Part shown: piece by piece, positions 26,284 through 37,723 of the stretch | Numbering within the stretch: position 1 is the stretch's first letter | Layout of the letters: the number at the start of each line of letters is the position of its first letter | Program-made: the position numbers and the translations under genes | NCBI RefSeq assembly: GCF_037081775.1 | Contig: NZ_JBAMHQ010000001.1 | Location: forward strand, 1,426,001 to 1,490,000 | Length of the DNA stretch: 64,000 bases | Direction of reading: 5' to 3' | Source: Haladaptatus sp. ZSTT2 | Lineage (GTDB): Archaea; Halobacteriota; Halobacteria; Halobacteriales; Halococcaceae | The notes under the pieces: generated by a model | What the model was told of the DNA's origin: nothing | Databases searched by the model: none | The model's input: the letters and a program-made list of their open reading frames with translations, nothing else

Positions 26284-28020
26284 ATGTCCCGCACAGCGCG
26301 TTCGACGGTGCTCACGCCCGAGGCGTTCGAGCGGCTGAAGCGAGCGACCGAAACCTACCGCGAAGACCTCGTCGTCACGCTGATGGGGGACGCCGGACTC
26401 AGGCCGAGCGAGGTGGTCTGCGTTCGCCCGAGAGACCTGTCCACGCGCGAGCGCGGCGGCGGGTCACACGCCCTTTTGACCGTCGGAACCGACCAAGAGA
26501 GCCGGGTGATGTACCTTCGGCCGGCCGTGGCTCACGACCTCCGGAAGTTCATCTCGGTGAACGACATCGGCCGAGACGAGCCGGTGTTCGACGTGAGCGC
26601 ACGACGCATCCAGATGCTCGTCTCGGACGTGGCCACTCGGACGGACGACGCGCGCTTGCAGTCGGTTTCCTCGCGTGATTTACGCCAGTACTTCGCCCAT
26701 CGCTTGCTAAAAAGAGAGCGCATCCACCCCCAAATCGTGCGGGCGGTCGGCGGGTGGAAGAGCCTCGAAAGCTTAGATCACTACTTCGAACCACCGAGCG
26801 AGGCGGCGATTATCGACGCCTTCACCGCGGAATCGAGGGACCAGCCCGACCGCCCACCCGCCACACCGCAGGCCGGGGGCGATACAGAGTTGGTCGACTG
26901 CATGGCGACGCTTGGCGCGTCTCTGACGGAGGCGACGACGCGCACGGAGGTCGAACGAGCCACCTGTGAAGCGCTCGCGGGCGTCTACCACACGGCGTGG
27001 GTGTGTGACGAACAGGGCGTTCCACGAACCTACGCGAACCACCGCGACGAAGGCGACGTCGACTTACGCGAGGTGGTAGACGAGGCGGGCGGGTTCGACA
27101 GCTTCGAACAGGAGGCAGAAACCGTCGTCCTGCGAAACGTCATGACCCACGTCAGCGGGCGGTTGACCGGGTGTGCACTCGTCGTCGCGCCACTCAAATC
27201 GAGCGACCGCGTCCACGGCCTGCTCTGTGTGGCCCACCAGACGGTCGAATCCGGAGACCGCGAGTTCGTCGCAGACGTCGGCAGACGAGTTGGTGAAGCC
27301 ATCACGTCGCTCGAACGCAAACGGCTGTTGCTCGCGGATACGGGCGTCGAGTTGACGTTTCGCAGTACCGATACCGAGGACTTTCTGGTGGCGACCTCCC
27401 ACGACCTCGGCTGTCGGTTCGAGCTCGAAGGCGCAGTGCCCGTCGAAGCAGACGCCCTGCTGTATTTCGTCACCGTCCGCAACGCGGACGTGCGCGCGGT
27501 GCTCGACCGTATTTCGAGTGCGTCGGGGGTCACCGAAGGCCGGTTGATTGGCGACCACAGCACGGGCGCGGTGCTCGAACTCGTCGTGCGCGACCAGACG
27601 TTCATCTCTGCGCTCGTAGACCGAGGCGGCACGGCTCAGAAACTCACCGTCGAAGACGGCGTTGCGGAGATTGCGGGCGTGTTCTCTCGGCGCGTCGATA
27701 TTCGCTCGGTGGTCGAAACCCTCACACAGGAGTTCCCCGAGTCAGAACTGGTCGCAAAACGCGAGATAGAACAGCCGACCCAGACCACGGCGGGCGTTCG
27801 ACAGGTGATGGAAGACAGCCTCACCGAGAAACAGCGCTCGGTGCTCCGGGCGGCGTACTTCGCTGGCTACTTCGAGTGGCCGCGTGGTTCGACCGCAGAA
27901 GAACTCGCGGCGTCGATGGGCGTCTCCTCACCGACATTGCATAACCACCTGCGGAAAGCCCAACAGAAGGTGCTCACCGCGGTCATCGAGGACACAGACA
28001 GCACCGTCCGCGACGCCTGA
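26284..28020 (+). CDS. Bat-type transcriptional regulator with integrase-like N-domain
   Basis: 578 residues. Residues about 1-180 resemble the catalytic domain of tyrosine recombinases: GLRPSEV (first Arg), SSRDLRQYFAHRLL (second box, histidine replaced), GGWKSLESLDHYF (Trp and Tyr). Residues about 205-370 form a GAF-like sensor (ATCEALAGVYHTAWVCDE). Residues about 370-510 form the bacterio-opsin activator middle domain, and the end is an HTH_10 DNA-binding domain (SLTEKQRSVLRAAYFAGYFEWPRG, MGVSSPTLHNHLRKAQQ). This is the architecture of haloarchaeal Bat-like activators. Between two acs genes it is likely their activator, perhaps sensing an acetate-linked or redox signal; that role is inference. 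Confidence 0.83.
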   Translation: MSRTARSTVLTPEAFERLKRATETYREDLVVTLMGDAGLRPSEVVCVRPRDLSTRERGGGSHALLTVGTDQESRVMYLRPAVAHDLRKFISVNDIGRDEPVFDVSARRIQMLVSDVATRTDDARLQSVSSRDLRQYFAHRLLKRERIHPQIVRAVGGWKSLESLDHYFEPPSEAAIIDAFTAESRDQPDRPPATPQAGGDTELVDCMATLGASLTEATTRTEVERATCEALAGVYHTAWVCDEQGVPRTYANHRDEGDVDLREVVDEAGGFDSFEQEAETVVLRNVMTHVSGRLTGCALVVAPLKSSDRVHGLLCVAHQTVESGDREFVADVGRRVGEAITSLERKRLLLADTGVELTFRSTDTEDFLVATSHDLGCRFELEGAVPVEADALLYFVTVRNADVRAVLDRISSASGVTEGRLIGDHSTGAVLELVVRDQTFISALVDRGGTAQKLTVEDGVAEIAGVFSRRVDIRSVVETLTQEFPESELVAKREIEQPTQTTAGVRQVMEDSLTEKQRSVLRAAYFAGYFEWPRGSTAEELAASMGVSSPTLHNHLRKAQQKVLTAVIEDTDSTVRDA

Positions 28021-28233
28021 ACACATACGCAAACCAGACTTTCTTTCGCAGACAGGAAACGGACACTAACTACTTAGAGACGCGACGGCGGGCACGACAG
28101 CGCGTCCGTGGCTGTGACGCGCCAGAACGCCAAAAACGACCGCGAAAGCGCCGCTTGCGGTTGTGTGTGAACAATTGGGATAGTTAGTTACACCACTTAT
28201 TAGGGAACATAATGGTTGTTAACTCGGCTCACC

Positions 28234-30222
<1,989 letters not shown>

Positions 30223-30281
30223 CTCACCAGTCGCGCTTTTTTCACACAATCGGCTCACACGACCACTGCACACTACGACCT

Positions 30282-30740
30282 ATGGAAGAAAAACACACAC
30301 ATGATACGGCGGATGCACCGCGGGTCGAACCCGACGGCGGCACGCTCACGCAGGCTGCAAAGAAACACCGGAACACAGACTACCTAGACGAGGAGGTGAA
30401 CCTCCTCAAACCGAGCACGCCCTTCATGCGAGACCACCTCAGAGTGGTCTGGGCCAGTTTCGCCATCTGGGCGCTCATCGTCTTCGGCCCGGTGACGGCG
30501 ACGGCACTCGCCCCTGAAGCGATGACGGTGACGATGCCGGTCATCGGCTTCCCGCTGCACTACTTCCTCATCGCCTTCGGTGCACCGACGGGCGCGCTCA
30601 TCCTCGCGGCCATCTACGCCCGCCAACGCGATAAACTCGACCAAAAATACGGAATCGAGCACGGCACCACCGGGACCAAGCAGACAAAAAGCAGCAAACA
30701 GCGCGATGTAGAGGCCACTGACGGCGGTGTCGAGAAATGA
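30282..30740 (+). CDS. Small subunit of sodium/solute symporter (DUF4212)
   Basis: 152 residues. The core HLRVVWASFAIWALIVFG and FPLHYFLIAFGAPTGALILAAIYARQRDKLDQKYG is typical of the two-helix DUF4212 protein that is encoded upstream of VC_2705-type symporters and forms a complex with them. An acidic N-terminal tail and a charged C-tail flank it. Its stop overlaps the start of the large subunit (ATGA), as expected of obligate partners. Confidence 0.88.
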   Translation: MEEKHTHDTADAPRVEPDGGTLTQAAKKHRNTDYLDEEVNLLKPSTPFMRDHLRVVWASFAIWALIVFGPVTATALAPEAMTVTMPVIGFPLHYFLIAFGAPTGALILAAIYARQRDKLDQKYGIEHGTTGTKQTKSSKQRDVEATDGGVEK

Positions 30741-32416
30741 TACTGCCACTGCAAGCAGAGGCCCTCGACATCTCGTTCAAGCTCATCCCGGCCATCATCG
30801 TCTTCCTGATGATGGCGTCGTTCCTCGTCATCGGCTACATCTTCAAAGTGGCAGACACTGAGGGGATGTGGGTCGCTGGACGTGGCATCGGCAACATCGA
30901 GAACGGCATGGCAATCGGCGCGAACTGGATGTCGGCTGCGTCCTATCTCGGCCTCGCCGGACTCGTGGCGTTGGCTGGCTTCTACGGGCTCGCGTTCATC
31001 GTCGGCTGGACGACCGGCTACTTCGTCCTGCTCATCTTCCTCGCCGCGCAGATGCGTCGGTTCGGGAAATACACGGCACCCGACTTCGTCGCAGACCGAT
31101 TCAACTCACCGACCGCGCGTGCGCTTGCGGCGTTTACGACGCTCCTCATCGCGTACGTCTACTCGGTCGGACAGGCCCGCGGGATGGGACTCGTCGGCCA
31201 GTACGTTTTCGGCCTTGACATCATTCCGATGATTATCGTGATGATGACCATCACGGTTGGCTATCTCGCGCTCTCGGGGATGCTCGGCGCGACGAAGAAC
31301 ATGGCCGTCCAGTACGTCATCCTCATCGTCGCGTTCCTCGCGGGCGTGTACGTCGTTGGCTTCACGCAGGGCTACTCGACGATTCTCCCGCAAATCGAGT
31401 ACGGCCTGCTCATCAACGAACTGGGTCGCCAGTTCTCAGCGCCGTTCCAGAACGCCTCGTACTACATCTGGGTTGCGACGGCGTTCTCGCTCATCTTCGG
31501 GACTTGTGGCCTCCCGCACGTCCTCGTGCGCTTCTACACGGTCAAAAGCGAGCGGACCGCCCGCTGGTCGACCGTCTGGGGGCTGTTTTTCATCCTCCTG
31601 CTGTACTGGGCCGCGCCAGCGATGGCGGCGTTCGGCGTCGACCTCTTCGCAAAAGTCAACAACATCTCGCCTGATGCCGTCTTCAGTGGTGCACAGGCGA
31701 TGTCCGGCGCGGAAGGCGACGTCATCGTCGTCCTCGCCGCGCAGTTCGCCAACCTGCCGCGCTGGTTCGTCGGCCTCGTGGCTGCCGGTGCGATGGCCGC
31801 GGCGATTGCGACCACGGCAGGCCTGTTCATCACGGCGTCGTCGGCGGTTGCACACGACATCTATTCCGAACTCATCAACCAGGACGCAACCCAGCGCCAG
31901 CAGGTGCTCATCGGTCGGGCGACCATCATCGGGATTGGCGCACTCGTGACCGTGACCGCGTTCAACCCACCGGCGCTCATCGGTGAACTCGTCGCCTACG
32001 CGTTCTCGCTCGCCGGAACCGTGCTGTTCCCGATGTTCTTCCTCGGTCTCTGGTGGGAGAACACCAACCGAGAGGGCGCACTCGCCGGGATGACCGTCGG
32101 GCTGCTCCTCTGGATAACGTCGGTTATCAACAGCGTGCTCCCGGCCTACGTTCCGTTCCTTGCAGATATCGCCGGTGGGTCCGGAAACGCGCTCATCCCG
32201 ATTTACGCCCAGTACGTGCCCCCGATTGGGGCCGCACTGGTCGGCACGCCGCTCGTCTTCCTCGTCACCATCGCCGTCTCACTGGTGACGCCGGAACCAT
32301 CGCTTGAGACGAAACGGATGGTTCGCCAGTGTCACAGCCCAGAACCGATGGGCCAGCAACAGAGCGCAGAAGACATCGTCTCAAGCAGCGGCGGTAAAAC
32401 GCCCGCTGACGACTAA
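30737..32416 (+). CDS. Sodium/solute symporter, acetate/short-chain acid type
   Basis: 559 residues with about 13 membrane helices of the SSS (LeuT-fold) family, closest in outline to the ActP/VC_2705 group: IGANWMSAASYLGLAGLVAL, GTCGLPHVLVRFYTVKSERTAR, and GLFITASSAVAHDIYSEL are recognisable landmarks. ATG 30737 overlaps the DUF4212 stop. Given the acs genes and the Bat-type regulator upstream, the most likely cargo is acetate or another short organic acid, driven by Na+. Downstream follows a UspA gene two bases away, probably one transcript. Confidence 0.88.
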   Translation: MILPLQAEALDISFKLIPAIIVFLMMASFLVIGYIFKVADTEGMWVAGRGIGNIENGMAIGANWMSAASYLGLAGLVALAGFYGLAFIVGWTTGYFVLLIFLAAQMRRFGKYTAPDFVADRFNSPTARALAAFTTLLIAYVYSVGQARGMGLVGQYVFGLDIIPMIIVMMTITVGYLALSGMLGATKNMAVQYVILIVAFLAGVYVVGFTQGYSTILPQIEYGLLINELGRQFSAPFQNASYYIWVATAFSLIFGTCGLPHVLVRFYTVKSERTARWSTVWGLFFILLLYWAAPAMAAFGVDLFAKVNNISPDAVFSGAQAMSGAEGDVIVVLAAQFANLPRWFVGLVAAGAMAAAIATTAGLFITASSAVAHDIYSELINQDATQRQQVLIGRATIIGIGALVTVTAFNPPALIGELVAYAFSLAGTVLFPMFFLGLWWENTNREGALAGMTVGLLLWITSVINSVLPAYVPFLADIAGGSGNALIPIYAQYVPPIGAALVGTPLVFLVTIAVSLVTPEPSLETKRMVRQCHSPEPMGQQQSAEDIVSSSGGKTPADD

Positions 32417-32418
32417 CC

Positions 32419-32880
32419 ATGTACGAGAACATCCTCATTCCGACTGACGGAAGCGACACGGCGAACGTCGCGGTTGCCCACGCCGTCGACCTCGCTGCAA
32501 CCTACGGTGCCCGACTGCACGCCCTGTACGTCGTCGACATCGACGCGGTGAACTTCGGGCTCGGCACCGAACAGGTAGACCGCATCACACAGGGCAACTT
32601 CGGTGAGATGACCGAACTGCAAGAGAAGGCAGACAAGGCGACGGGAGCCGTCGCCGCAGCGGCCGCTGACCACGACGTAGAGGTTCACGAGGAGGTACGC
32701 GTCGGCGCGCCACACGACGTCATCGCGGAGTATGCCGATTCGAAGGACATCGACCTCGTCGTGATGGGCAGCCACGGCCGGTCGGGCGTCAAGCGGGCGC
32801 TCCTCGGGAGCGTCACCGAGCGCGTCCTCCGAACGACCCACCGCCCAGTGCTCGTCATTGACGAACGAGGTGACGACTGA
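32419..32880 (+). CDS. Universal stress protein (UspA) family
   Basis: 153 residues, one Usp domain. N-terminal strand YENILIPTDGSDTANVAVAHAVDLA, the middle EEVRVGAPHDVIAEYADS, and ATP-binding GSHGRSGVKRALLGSVTERVLRTTHRPVLVI (shown in parts here: GSHGRSG and GSVTE) match the ATP-binding subfamily. In haloarchaea Usp proteins often sit beside transporters and may regulate them; its place directly after the symporter suggests this. Confidence 0.88.
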   Translation: MYENILIPTDGSDTANVAVAHAVDLAATYGARLHALYVVDIDAVNFGLGTEQVDRITQGNFGEMTELQEKADKATGAVAAAAADHDVEVHEEVRVGAPHDVIAEYADSKDIDLVVMGSHGRSGVKRALLGSVTERVLRTTHRPVLVIDERGDD

Positions 32881-33119
32881 TGGGCGAGGAGGTTTCGGCG
32901 AGCGGTGGGCTGGTTGCGACCGTCCGAAATCATGTCCACGAGCACCGTGACGGGATGGTCGTCGACCTCGCGTTCGCGCTCTGTTGGGTCACGGTCGTGA
33001 CCATCCTGTTCGACGTGTTGCAGGGGCCAGAGTGGGCCTACCAACTGTGCCTGCTCTCCGGCGTGATTGCCTACTTCGGCTTTTTCGCCTCGCTCTCGGT
33101 CGCAAAACAAGGCCAGTAA
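32880..33119 (+). CDS. Small membrane protein in symporter operon
   Basis: 79 residues; ATG 32880 overlaps the UspA stop (TGATG). Two membrane helices (about 28-46 and 55-73: LAFALCWVTVVTILFDVL and LCLLSGVIAYFGFFASLSV). Function unknown. By position it may be an accessory part of the symporter system. Confidence 0.7.
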   Translation: MGEEVSASGGLVATVRNHVHEHRDGMVVDLAFALCWVTVVTILFDVLQGPEWAYQLCLLSGVIAYFGFFASLSVAKQGQ

Positions 33120-33223
33120 CCACCACACGCGCTCTTTTTCGGCCGCATTCTCCACTGGAACCGAAGGGGTTCACTGGCAGGTTCGCCCGACCGCTTAACC
33201 CGCTCGCCAGACCAGATGTGGGT

Positions 33224-33934
33224 ATGCAAGTCGCACTGTTGACCGTCGGCGACGAACTCCTCGCCGGCGATATCGACAACACGAACGCCTCGTGGCTGGC
33301 CCGGCAGTTGGGCGAGCGAGGCGTCTCAGTCGTGCGGGTTCTCGTGGTTCCCGACGACGAGGAAGTCATCGCAAACCAGATTCGAGCGTACAGCGACGCC
33401 TTCGACGCCGTCATCGTGACCGGCGGCCTCGGCGGGACGCCAGACGACGTGACGATGGCGAGCCTCGCCCGTGCGTTCGACCGCGACCTCGAAGTGAACG
33501 ACGAGGCGCTTGAAGCGGTCGAAGCGCGTCTCGCCGCAATAGCCGACAAATATCCGGATTTGGACATCGACGCGACCGCAGAGGCGTCGATTCCGGCTGG
33601 TTCGCGGGTGCTAATTAACGACGCTGGACTCTCACCCGGGTGCGTGTTGAAAAATGTCTACGCCGTTCCCGGCATCCCCTCGGAGATGCAGGCCATGTTC
33701 GAACAGGTCGCAACCGAGTTCTCGGGTGACATGCAGACGCGGACGCTCTACACGCCGACGCCGGAAGGGCAGTTGCTCTCGGTGCTCAGGACGGTCAGAG
33801 ACGAGTTTGGCGTCGCCGTCGGGTGTTATCCGAATCGCGAGGAGGGGCGAAACCGACTGAAGTTGCGGGGAACAGATGAGAAAGCGCTCGACGCCGCGGC
33901 GGCGTGGTTACACGAGGAAATCGAGACGGTCTGA
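33224..33934 (+). CDS. Molybdopterin-binding domain protein (CinA N-terminal-like)
   Basis: 236 residues from ATG 33224 (MQVALLTVGDELLAGDIDNT); GTG 33218 is an alternative. The LTVGDELLAGDI start and the VIVTGGLGGTPDDVTMASLARAF motif are those of the MoCF/MogA-like domain found at the front of CinA. The rest (NDAGLSPGCVLKNVYAVPGIPSEM) also follows the CinA N-terminal half; the C-terminal amidase-like half of bacterial CinA is absent, as usual in archaea. It may bind molybdopterin or act on an ADP-ribose- or nicotinamide-linked substrate; function not certain. Convergent with the S2P gene, which ends one base after its stop. Confidence 0.85.
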   Translation: MQVALLTVGDELLAGDIDNTNASWLARQLGERGVSVVRVLVVPDDEEVIANQIRAYSDAFDAVIVTGGLGGTPDDVTMASLARAFDRDLEVNDEALEAVEARLAAIADKYPDLDIDATAEASIPAGSRVLINDAGLSPGCVLKNVYAVPGIPSEMQAMFEQVATEFSGDMQTRTLYTPTPEGQLLSVLRTVRDEFGVAVGCYPNREEGRNRLKLRGTDEKALDAAAAWLHEEIETV

Positions 33935-35134
33935 TTACTGGGATGGGTCGTCGAACATCTGTGACGGCGGCTCGACGGCGGTTTTGCCGGGTCGCACCTG
34001 CGTTGGTCCGCTCGACTGGATGATGTCGAAGGCGGTCATGAGGTCGGTCCGCGAGATGAGGCCGTGGAACGTGCCCATTTCGTCCACGACGAGCAGGCGG
34101 CCGATGCCGTGTTGTTGCATCTGCTGGAGCGCGTCAAGGGCGTTGCTCTCAGGCGGAATCGTGTGGAGTTCGTCGCTCATCACATCGGACACCGTGTAGG
34201 CGTCGCGTTCGACTTCCTTCACTTCGCGGGCGTCAGAGAGCGTGACCATGCCGACGAGGTCGGTGTTTCGCATGACGGGGTAGCCCGTGTGGCGTTCTTC
34301 GAACATCCGGCGGAGCAGTTCGGTCACGGAGTTGTCGGGACTCACCGAATCGACCTGGTCTTTTGGCGTCATGATGTCGCTGACGCGGACGCCCTCGAAG
34401 GCGGCTTTCATCGTCATCTGCTGGCTCTCTGAGGAGGCGCCGATGTAGATGAAAAACGCGATGGCGACCATGAAGATGCCACCGCCACCGAACAAGCCGA
34501 TCAGGGCGAGGAAGATGGCGAACGCCTTGCCCACCTCGGCGGCGATGCGGGTGGCTTGGGCGTACGGCCGATTGCGCGCGAGCAGAGCACGGAGGACGCG
34601 CCCGCCGTCCATCGGAAAGCCCGGCAAGAGGTTGAACGCCGCGAGCGCGAAGTTGGTGAGTGCGAGATAGCCAATGACGAATTTGACCGGGTCGCTGAAG
34701 CCGGGAACCGCGACGAGGATGAGGTAGAATATGATGCCCTGTGCGATGCTGACGATGGGGCCAGCGATGGCGATGAGGAGTTCCTGTTTCCAGTTTTCGG
34801 GCATCTCGGTGAGTTGGGCAACCCCGCCGAGCAACCAGAGTTTGATGGAGGCGATGGGGAAGCCAAATCGCATGGAGACCAGCGAGTGGCCGAGTTCGTG
34901 GAGGACGACGCCGATGAACAGGCCAACTGCGCTGACCGCGCCGAGAATCCACGGCATCTGGGTCCCATCGAGGTTTGCGGGGTCGATGGCCGTCCCCCAG
35001 AGACTGTTCAGCGTCCCTGCCCACAGTCCGACCTGCGTCCCGATGAGCCACGCGAACACGGGAAGTACCAGCAGGAATGTCAGGTCGAGTTTGATCGGGA
35101 TGCCAAACAGCCGCCCGATCTGGAAGCTTCGCAT
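33935..35134 (-). CDS. Site-2 protease (M50) with two CBS domains
   Basis: 399 residues from ATG 35132-35134 (MRSFQIGRLFGIPI). HELGH at residues 79-83 gives two zinc ligands and the catalytic Glu; PGFPMDGG with Asp176 gives the third ligand. Six or so helices surround them. Residues about 250-375 carry two CBS domains (VSDIMTPKDQVDSV, VSDVMSDELHTIPP), which bind adenine nucleotides and probably control activity. This arrangement is the archaeal S2P type. It cuts membrane-embedded substrates, such as anti-sigma-like or regulatory proteins; no partner is nearby. Confidence 0.92.
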   Translation of the reverse strand: MRSFQIGRLFGIPIKLDLTFLLVLPVFAWLIGTQVGLWAGTLNSLWGTAIDPANLDGTQMPWILGAVSAVGLFIGVVLHELGHSLVSMRFGFPIASIKLWLLGGVAQLTEMPENWKQELLIAIAGPIVSIAQGIIFYLILVAVPGFSDPVKFVIGYLALTNFALAAFNLLPGFPMDGGRVLRALLARNRPYAQATRIAAEVGKAFAIFLALIGLFGGGGIFMVAIAFFIYIGASSESQQMTMKAAFEGVRVSDIMTPKDQVDSVSPDNSVTELLRRMFEERHTGYPVMRNTDLVGMVTLSDAREVKEVERDAYTVSDVMSDELHTIPPESNALDALQQMQQHGIGRLLVVDEMGTFHGLISRTDLMTAFDIIQSSGPTQVRPGKTAVEPPSQMFDDPSQ

Positions 35135-35215
35135 GACTGGGGGTAAGCGCGCAAGCCCCTTAAGAGCGCGTGCGGTGTGACCAATTCTTATCCCGACAGC
35201 GGGGCTAAATGGGGT

Positions 35216-35590
35216 ATGACAGACCAGCCAACCCCACTCGTTCGCCGCGCCGAAGATATCACCTACGAACCTGTCGGGGCGGCGGAGGGAATGGCAAAAG
35301 GCGTCCTCATCAGCGACCAAGAGGGCGCACCACATTTCGCCATTCGCCGGTTCACCCTTGACCCCGGCGCGAGCGTTCCGAAGCACACGAACGAGGTCGA
35401 ACACGAACAGTACGTCTTAGAGGGCGAGTACGTCGTCGGGATTGGTGACGAGGAGTACACCGTCACTGCGGGCGATTCGCTGTTGATTCCGGCTGGAACG
35501 GTCCACTGGTATCGAAACGAGAGCGACGAGCCGGGTGCGTTCCTCTGTGCGGTGCCAAACGGCGACGACACCATCTCCCTCACCGAGTAG
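35216..35590 (+). CDS. Cupin-domain protein
   Basis: 124 residues from ATG 35216, with CTAAAT (35204-35209) just upstream. The conserved motifs are PKHTNEVEHEQYVLEGEYVV (His 60 and later His/Glu) and GTVHWYRN. It follows the small one-domain cupin pattern that binds a metal in a beta barrel. The family includes many unassigned proteins, dioxygenases and sugar isomerases, so function is not given. Divergent from the S2P gene. Confidence 0.82.
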   Translation: MTDQPTPLVRRAEDITYEPVGAAEGMAKGVLISDQEGAPHFAIRRFTLDPGASVPKHTNEVEHEQYVLEGEYVVGIGDEEYTVTAGDSLLIPAGTVHWYRNESDEPGAFLCAVPNGDDTISLTE

Positions 35591-35628
35591 CGAGTGACTG
35601 AAGTACCCGGGCCTGCGTACATTCGACC

Positions 35629-37683
35629 GTGTCACAGCAGCTCGCCCGGGTCGACACGCTGTTCCTCCACGAGATTGGCGACTACTATCTCGTCTCCGTC
35701 ATGCGCGACGGCGAGCGGGTGTTTCGCGCCCGACTCGAACTCAAGGAGACGAACGCAGGTCCTCGACCCGCCCGCTTTCGGGTGATTCGCGGCTCCAACG
35801 AAGAGCCACGCAGCCCCGACCAGTTCGTCGAAATCGCCCGGCGAGCCAGCCGCATTCGCATCTCAGAGCAGACCTCATCGCACGCCGAAGCAGAACTCCT
35901 CGAGATGCTTGACGGCTACCAACTCGAAGCAAAACGCGTGCGTACCTGCCGCATTTGCGCCGGAGAGGGGCGCTATTCGCCGCTCACGAGCGAGACGGCC
36001 ATCGAAACCGACCGCGAGCACATCTGTCCCGACTGTGCAAAACGCGAGCTAGAGCGCGAACTCTCCTTCCAAGGCGAATTGACCGCGACCGCCGTCGAAC
36101 GCCTCGAAGACCTCCTCCTGTCGGTACAGAACTTAGAGCGGATTACGAACCTCCTGAAGGGGAACTTAGACCCCGACCTGACGAAGTTCGACGAGATTTC
36201 GGCCACCGTCGAGGACGTAGACCCCGTGACGACAAAGTCACTTAAGATGCATCCGGGCATCAAGAACCTGCTCACCGACCGCTTCGATACCCTCCTGCCA
36301 GTCCAGAGTCTGTCGGTGAGAAACGGTCTCCTCGACGGCAACGACCAGCTCGTCGTGAGTGCAACCGCAACCGGGAAAACGCTCATCGGGGAGATGGCGG
36401 GCCTCAACAACCACCTCAACAACAAGGGGAAGATGCTGTTTCTCGTCCCCCTCGTCGCGCTCGCAAACCAGAAACACGAGGACTTCAAGAAGCGCTACGG
36501 CCACCTCGGCAAGGTCACGATTCGCGTCGGTGCGAGTCGGGTACAGGACAACGGCAATCGCTTCGACCCGAACGCGGACGTGATTGTGGGCACCTACGAA
36601 GGCATCGACCACGCACTGCGGACGGGCAAGGACTTGGGCGACATTGGAACGGTCGTCATCGACGAAGTCCACATGTTAGAAGACGAGGGCCGGGGCCACC
36701 GCCTCGACGGCCTCATCTCGCGGCTCAAGTACTACTGCGACGAGCGCGCCAAACGCAAGAAATCGTACTCAGGCGCACAGTGGATTTACCTGTCTGCGAC
36801 CGTCGGCAACCCGAAGTGGCTCGCCAAACAGCTTCGGGCGACGCTCATCGAGTTCGAAGAGCGTCCGGTTCCCATCGAGCGCCACGTCACGTTCGCCTCA
36901 GGCGCTGAAAAGCCGCGCATCGAGAACAAACTCGTGCGCCGCGCGTTCGACACGAAATCCTCGAAGGGCTATCGCGGGCAGACGATTATCTTCACCAACT
37001 CGCGGCGACGCTGTCACGAGATTACGCGGAAACTGGATTACAACGCCGCACCGTACCACGCGGGCCTAGACTACAAGCGTCGCAAGAAAGTCGAGAAAAT
37101 GTTCGCAGAACAGGAACTGGCCGCCGTGGTCACGACCGCGGCGCTCGCGGCGGGGGTTGACTTCCCTGCCTCGCAGGTCATCTTCGACTCGCTCGCCATG
37201 GGAATCGAGTGGCTTTCCGTCCAAGAGTTCCACCAGATGCTCGGACGCGCCGGGCGGCCCGATTACCACGACAAGGGCGTCGTCTACCTCCTCGTCGAAC
37301 CTGACGGCTCCTACCACGGCAGCATGGAGCGCTCTGAAGACGAAGTCGCGTTCACGCTGCTGAAAGACGAGATGGAACCCGTCGAAACCCCCTACGACGA
37401 GGACGCCGCCGTCGAAGAAACGCTGGCGAACCTCGTCGTCGCCGGAAAAGGGGCAAAGCGGCTGAACGACCGCATGCTCGGCGACATTCCGACGAAACAC
37501 GCGATTGGAAAGCTGTTGCAGTACAACTTCATCGACGGGTTCGAACCGACACCCCTCGGGCGTGCGGTGGCGCGTCACTTCCTCTCACCGGGCGAGGCGT
37601 TCACCATGTTAGACGGCATTCGGAAGGGGCTCAGTCCGTACGAAATCGTGGCGAACATCGAGTTGCGCGACCCGGAATCCTGA
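35629..37683 (+). CDS. DEAD/H-box helicase with zinc knuckle
   Basis: 684 residues from GTG 35629 (VSQQLARVDTLFLHEIGDYY), which follows the cupin stop closely. Residues about 100-140 carry Cys107/Cys110 and Cys133/Cys136, a zinc knuckle. The helicase core has SATATGKT (Walker A, Lys250), DEVH (345-348), LSATVGN (motif III), TAALAAGVDFP and QMLGRAGRP (motif VI). The pattern is superfamily 2, related to Hel308/Ski2. The N-terminal 200 residues are not part of Hel308 and are characteristic of a haloarchaeal helicase group. It probably acts on DNA or RNA repair or processing; substrate uncertain. Confidence 0.86.
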   Translation: MSQQLARVDTLFLHEIGDYYLVSVMRDGERVFRARLELKETNAGPRPARFRVIRGSNEEPRSPDQFVEIARRASRIRISEQTSSHAEAELLEMLDGYQLEAKRVRTCRICAGEGRYSPLTSETAIETDREHICPDCAKRELERELSFQGELTATAVERLEDLLLSVQNLERITNLLKGNLDPDLTKFDEISATVEDVDPVTTKSLKMHPGIKNLLTDRFDTLLPVQSLSVRNGLLDGNDQLVVSATATGKTLIGEMAGLNNHLNNKGKMLFLVPLVALANQKHEDFKKRYGHLGKVTIRVGASRVQDNGNRFDPNADVIVGTYEGIDHALRTGKDLGDIGTVVIDEVHMLEDEGRGHRLDGLISRLKYYCDERAKRKKSYSGAQWIYLSATVGNPKWLAKQLRATLIEFEERPVPIERHVTFASGAEKPRIENKLVRRAFDTKSSKGYRGQTIIFTNSRRRCHEITRKLDYNAAPYHAGLDYKRRKKVEKMFAEQELAAVVTTAALAAGVDFPASQVIFDSLAMGIEWLSVQEFHQMLGRAGRPDYHDKGVVYLLVEPDGSYHGSMERSEDEVAFTLLKDEMEPVETPYDEDAAVEETLANLVVAGKGAKRLNDRMLGDIPTKHAIGKLLQYNFIDGFEPTPLGRAVARHFLSPGEAFTMLDGIRKGLSPYEIVANIELRDPES

Positions 37684-37723
37684 CGACCGCACTCTTTTTC
37701 CCAGTTGCACCTGACATAGGTGT

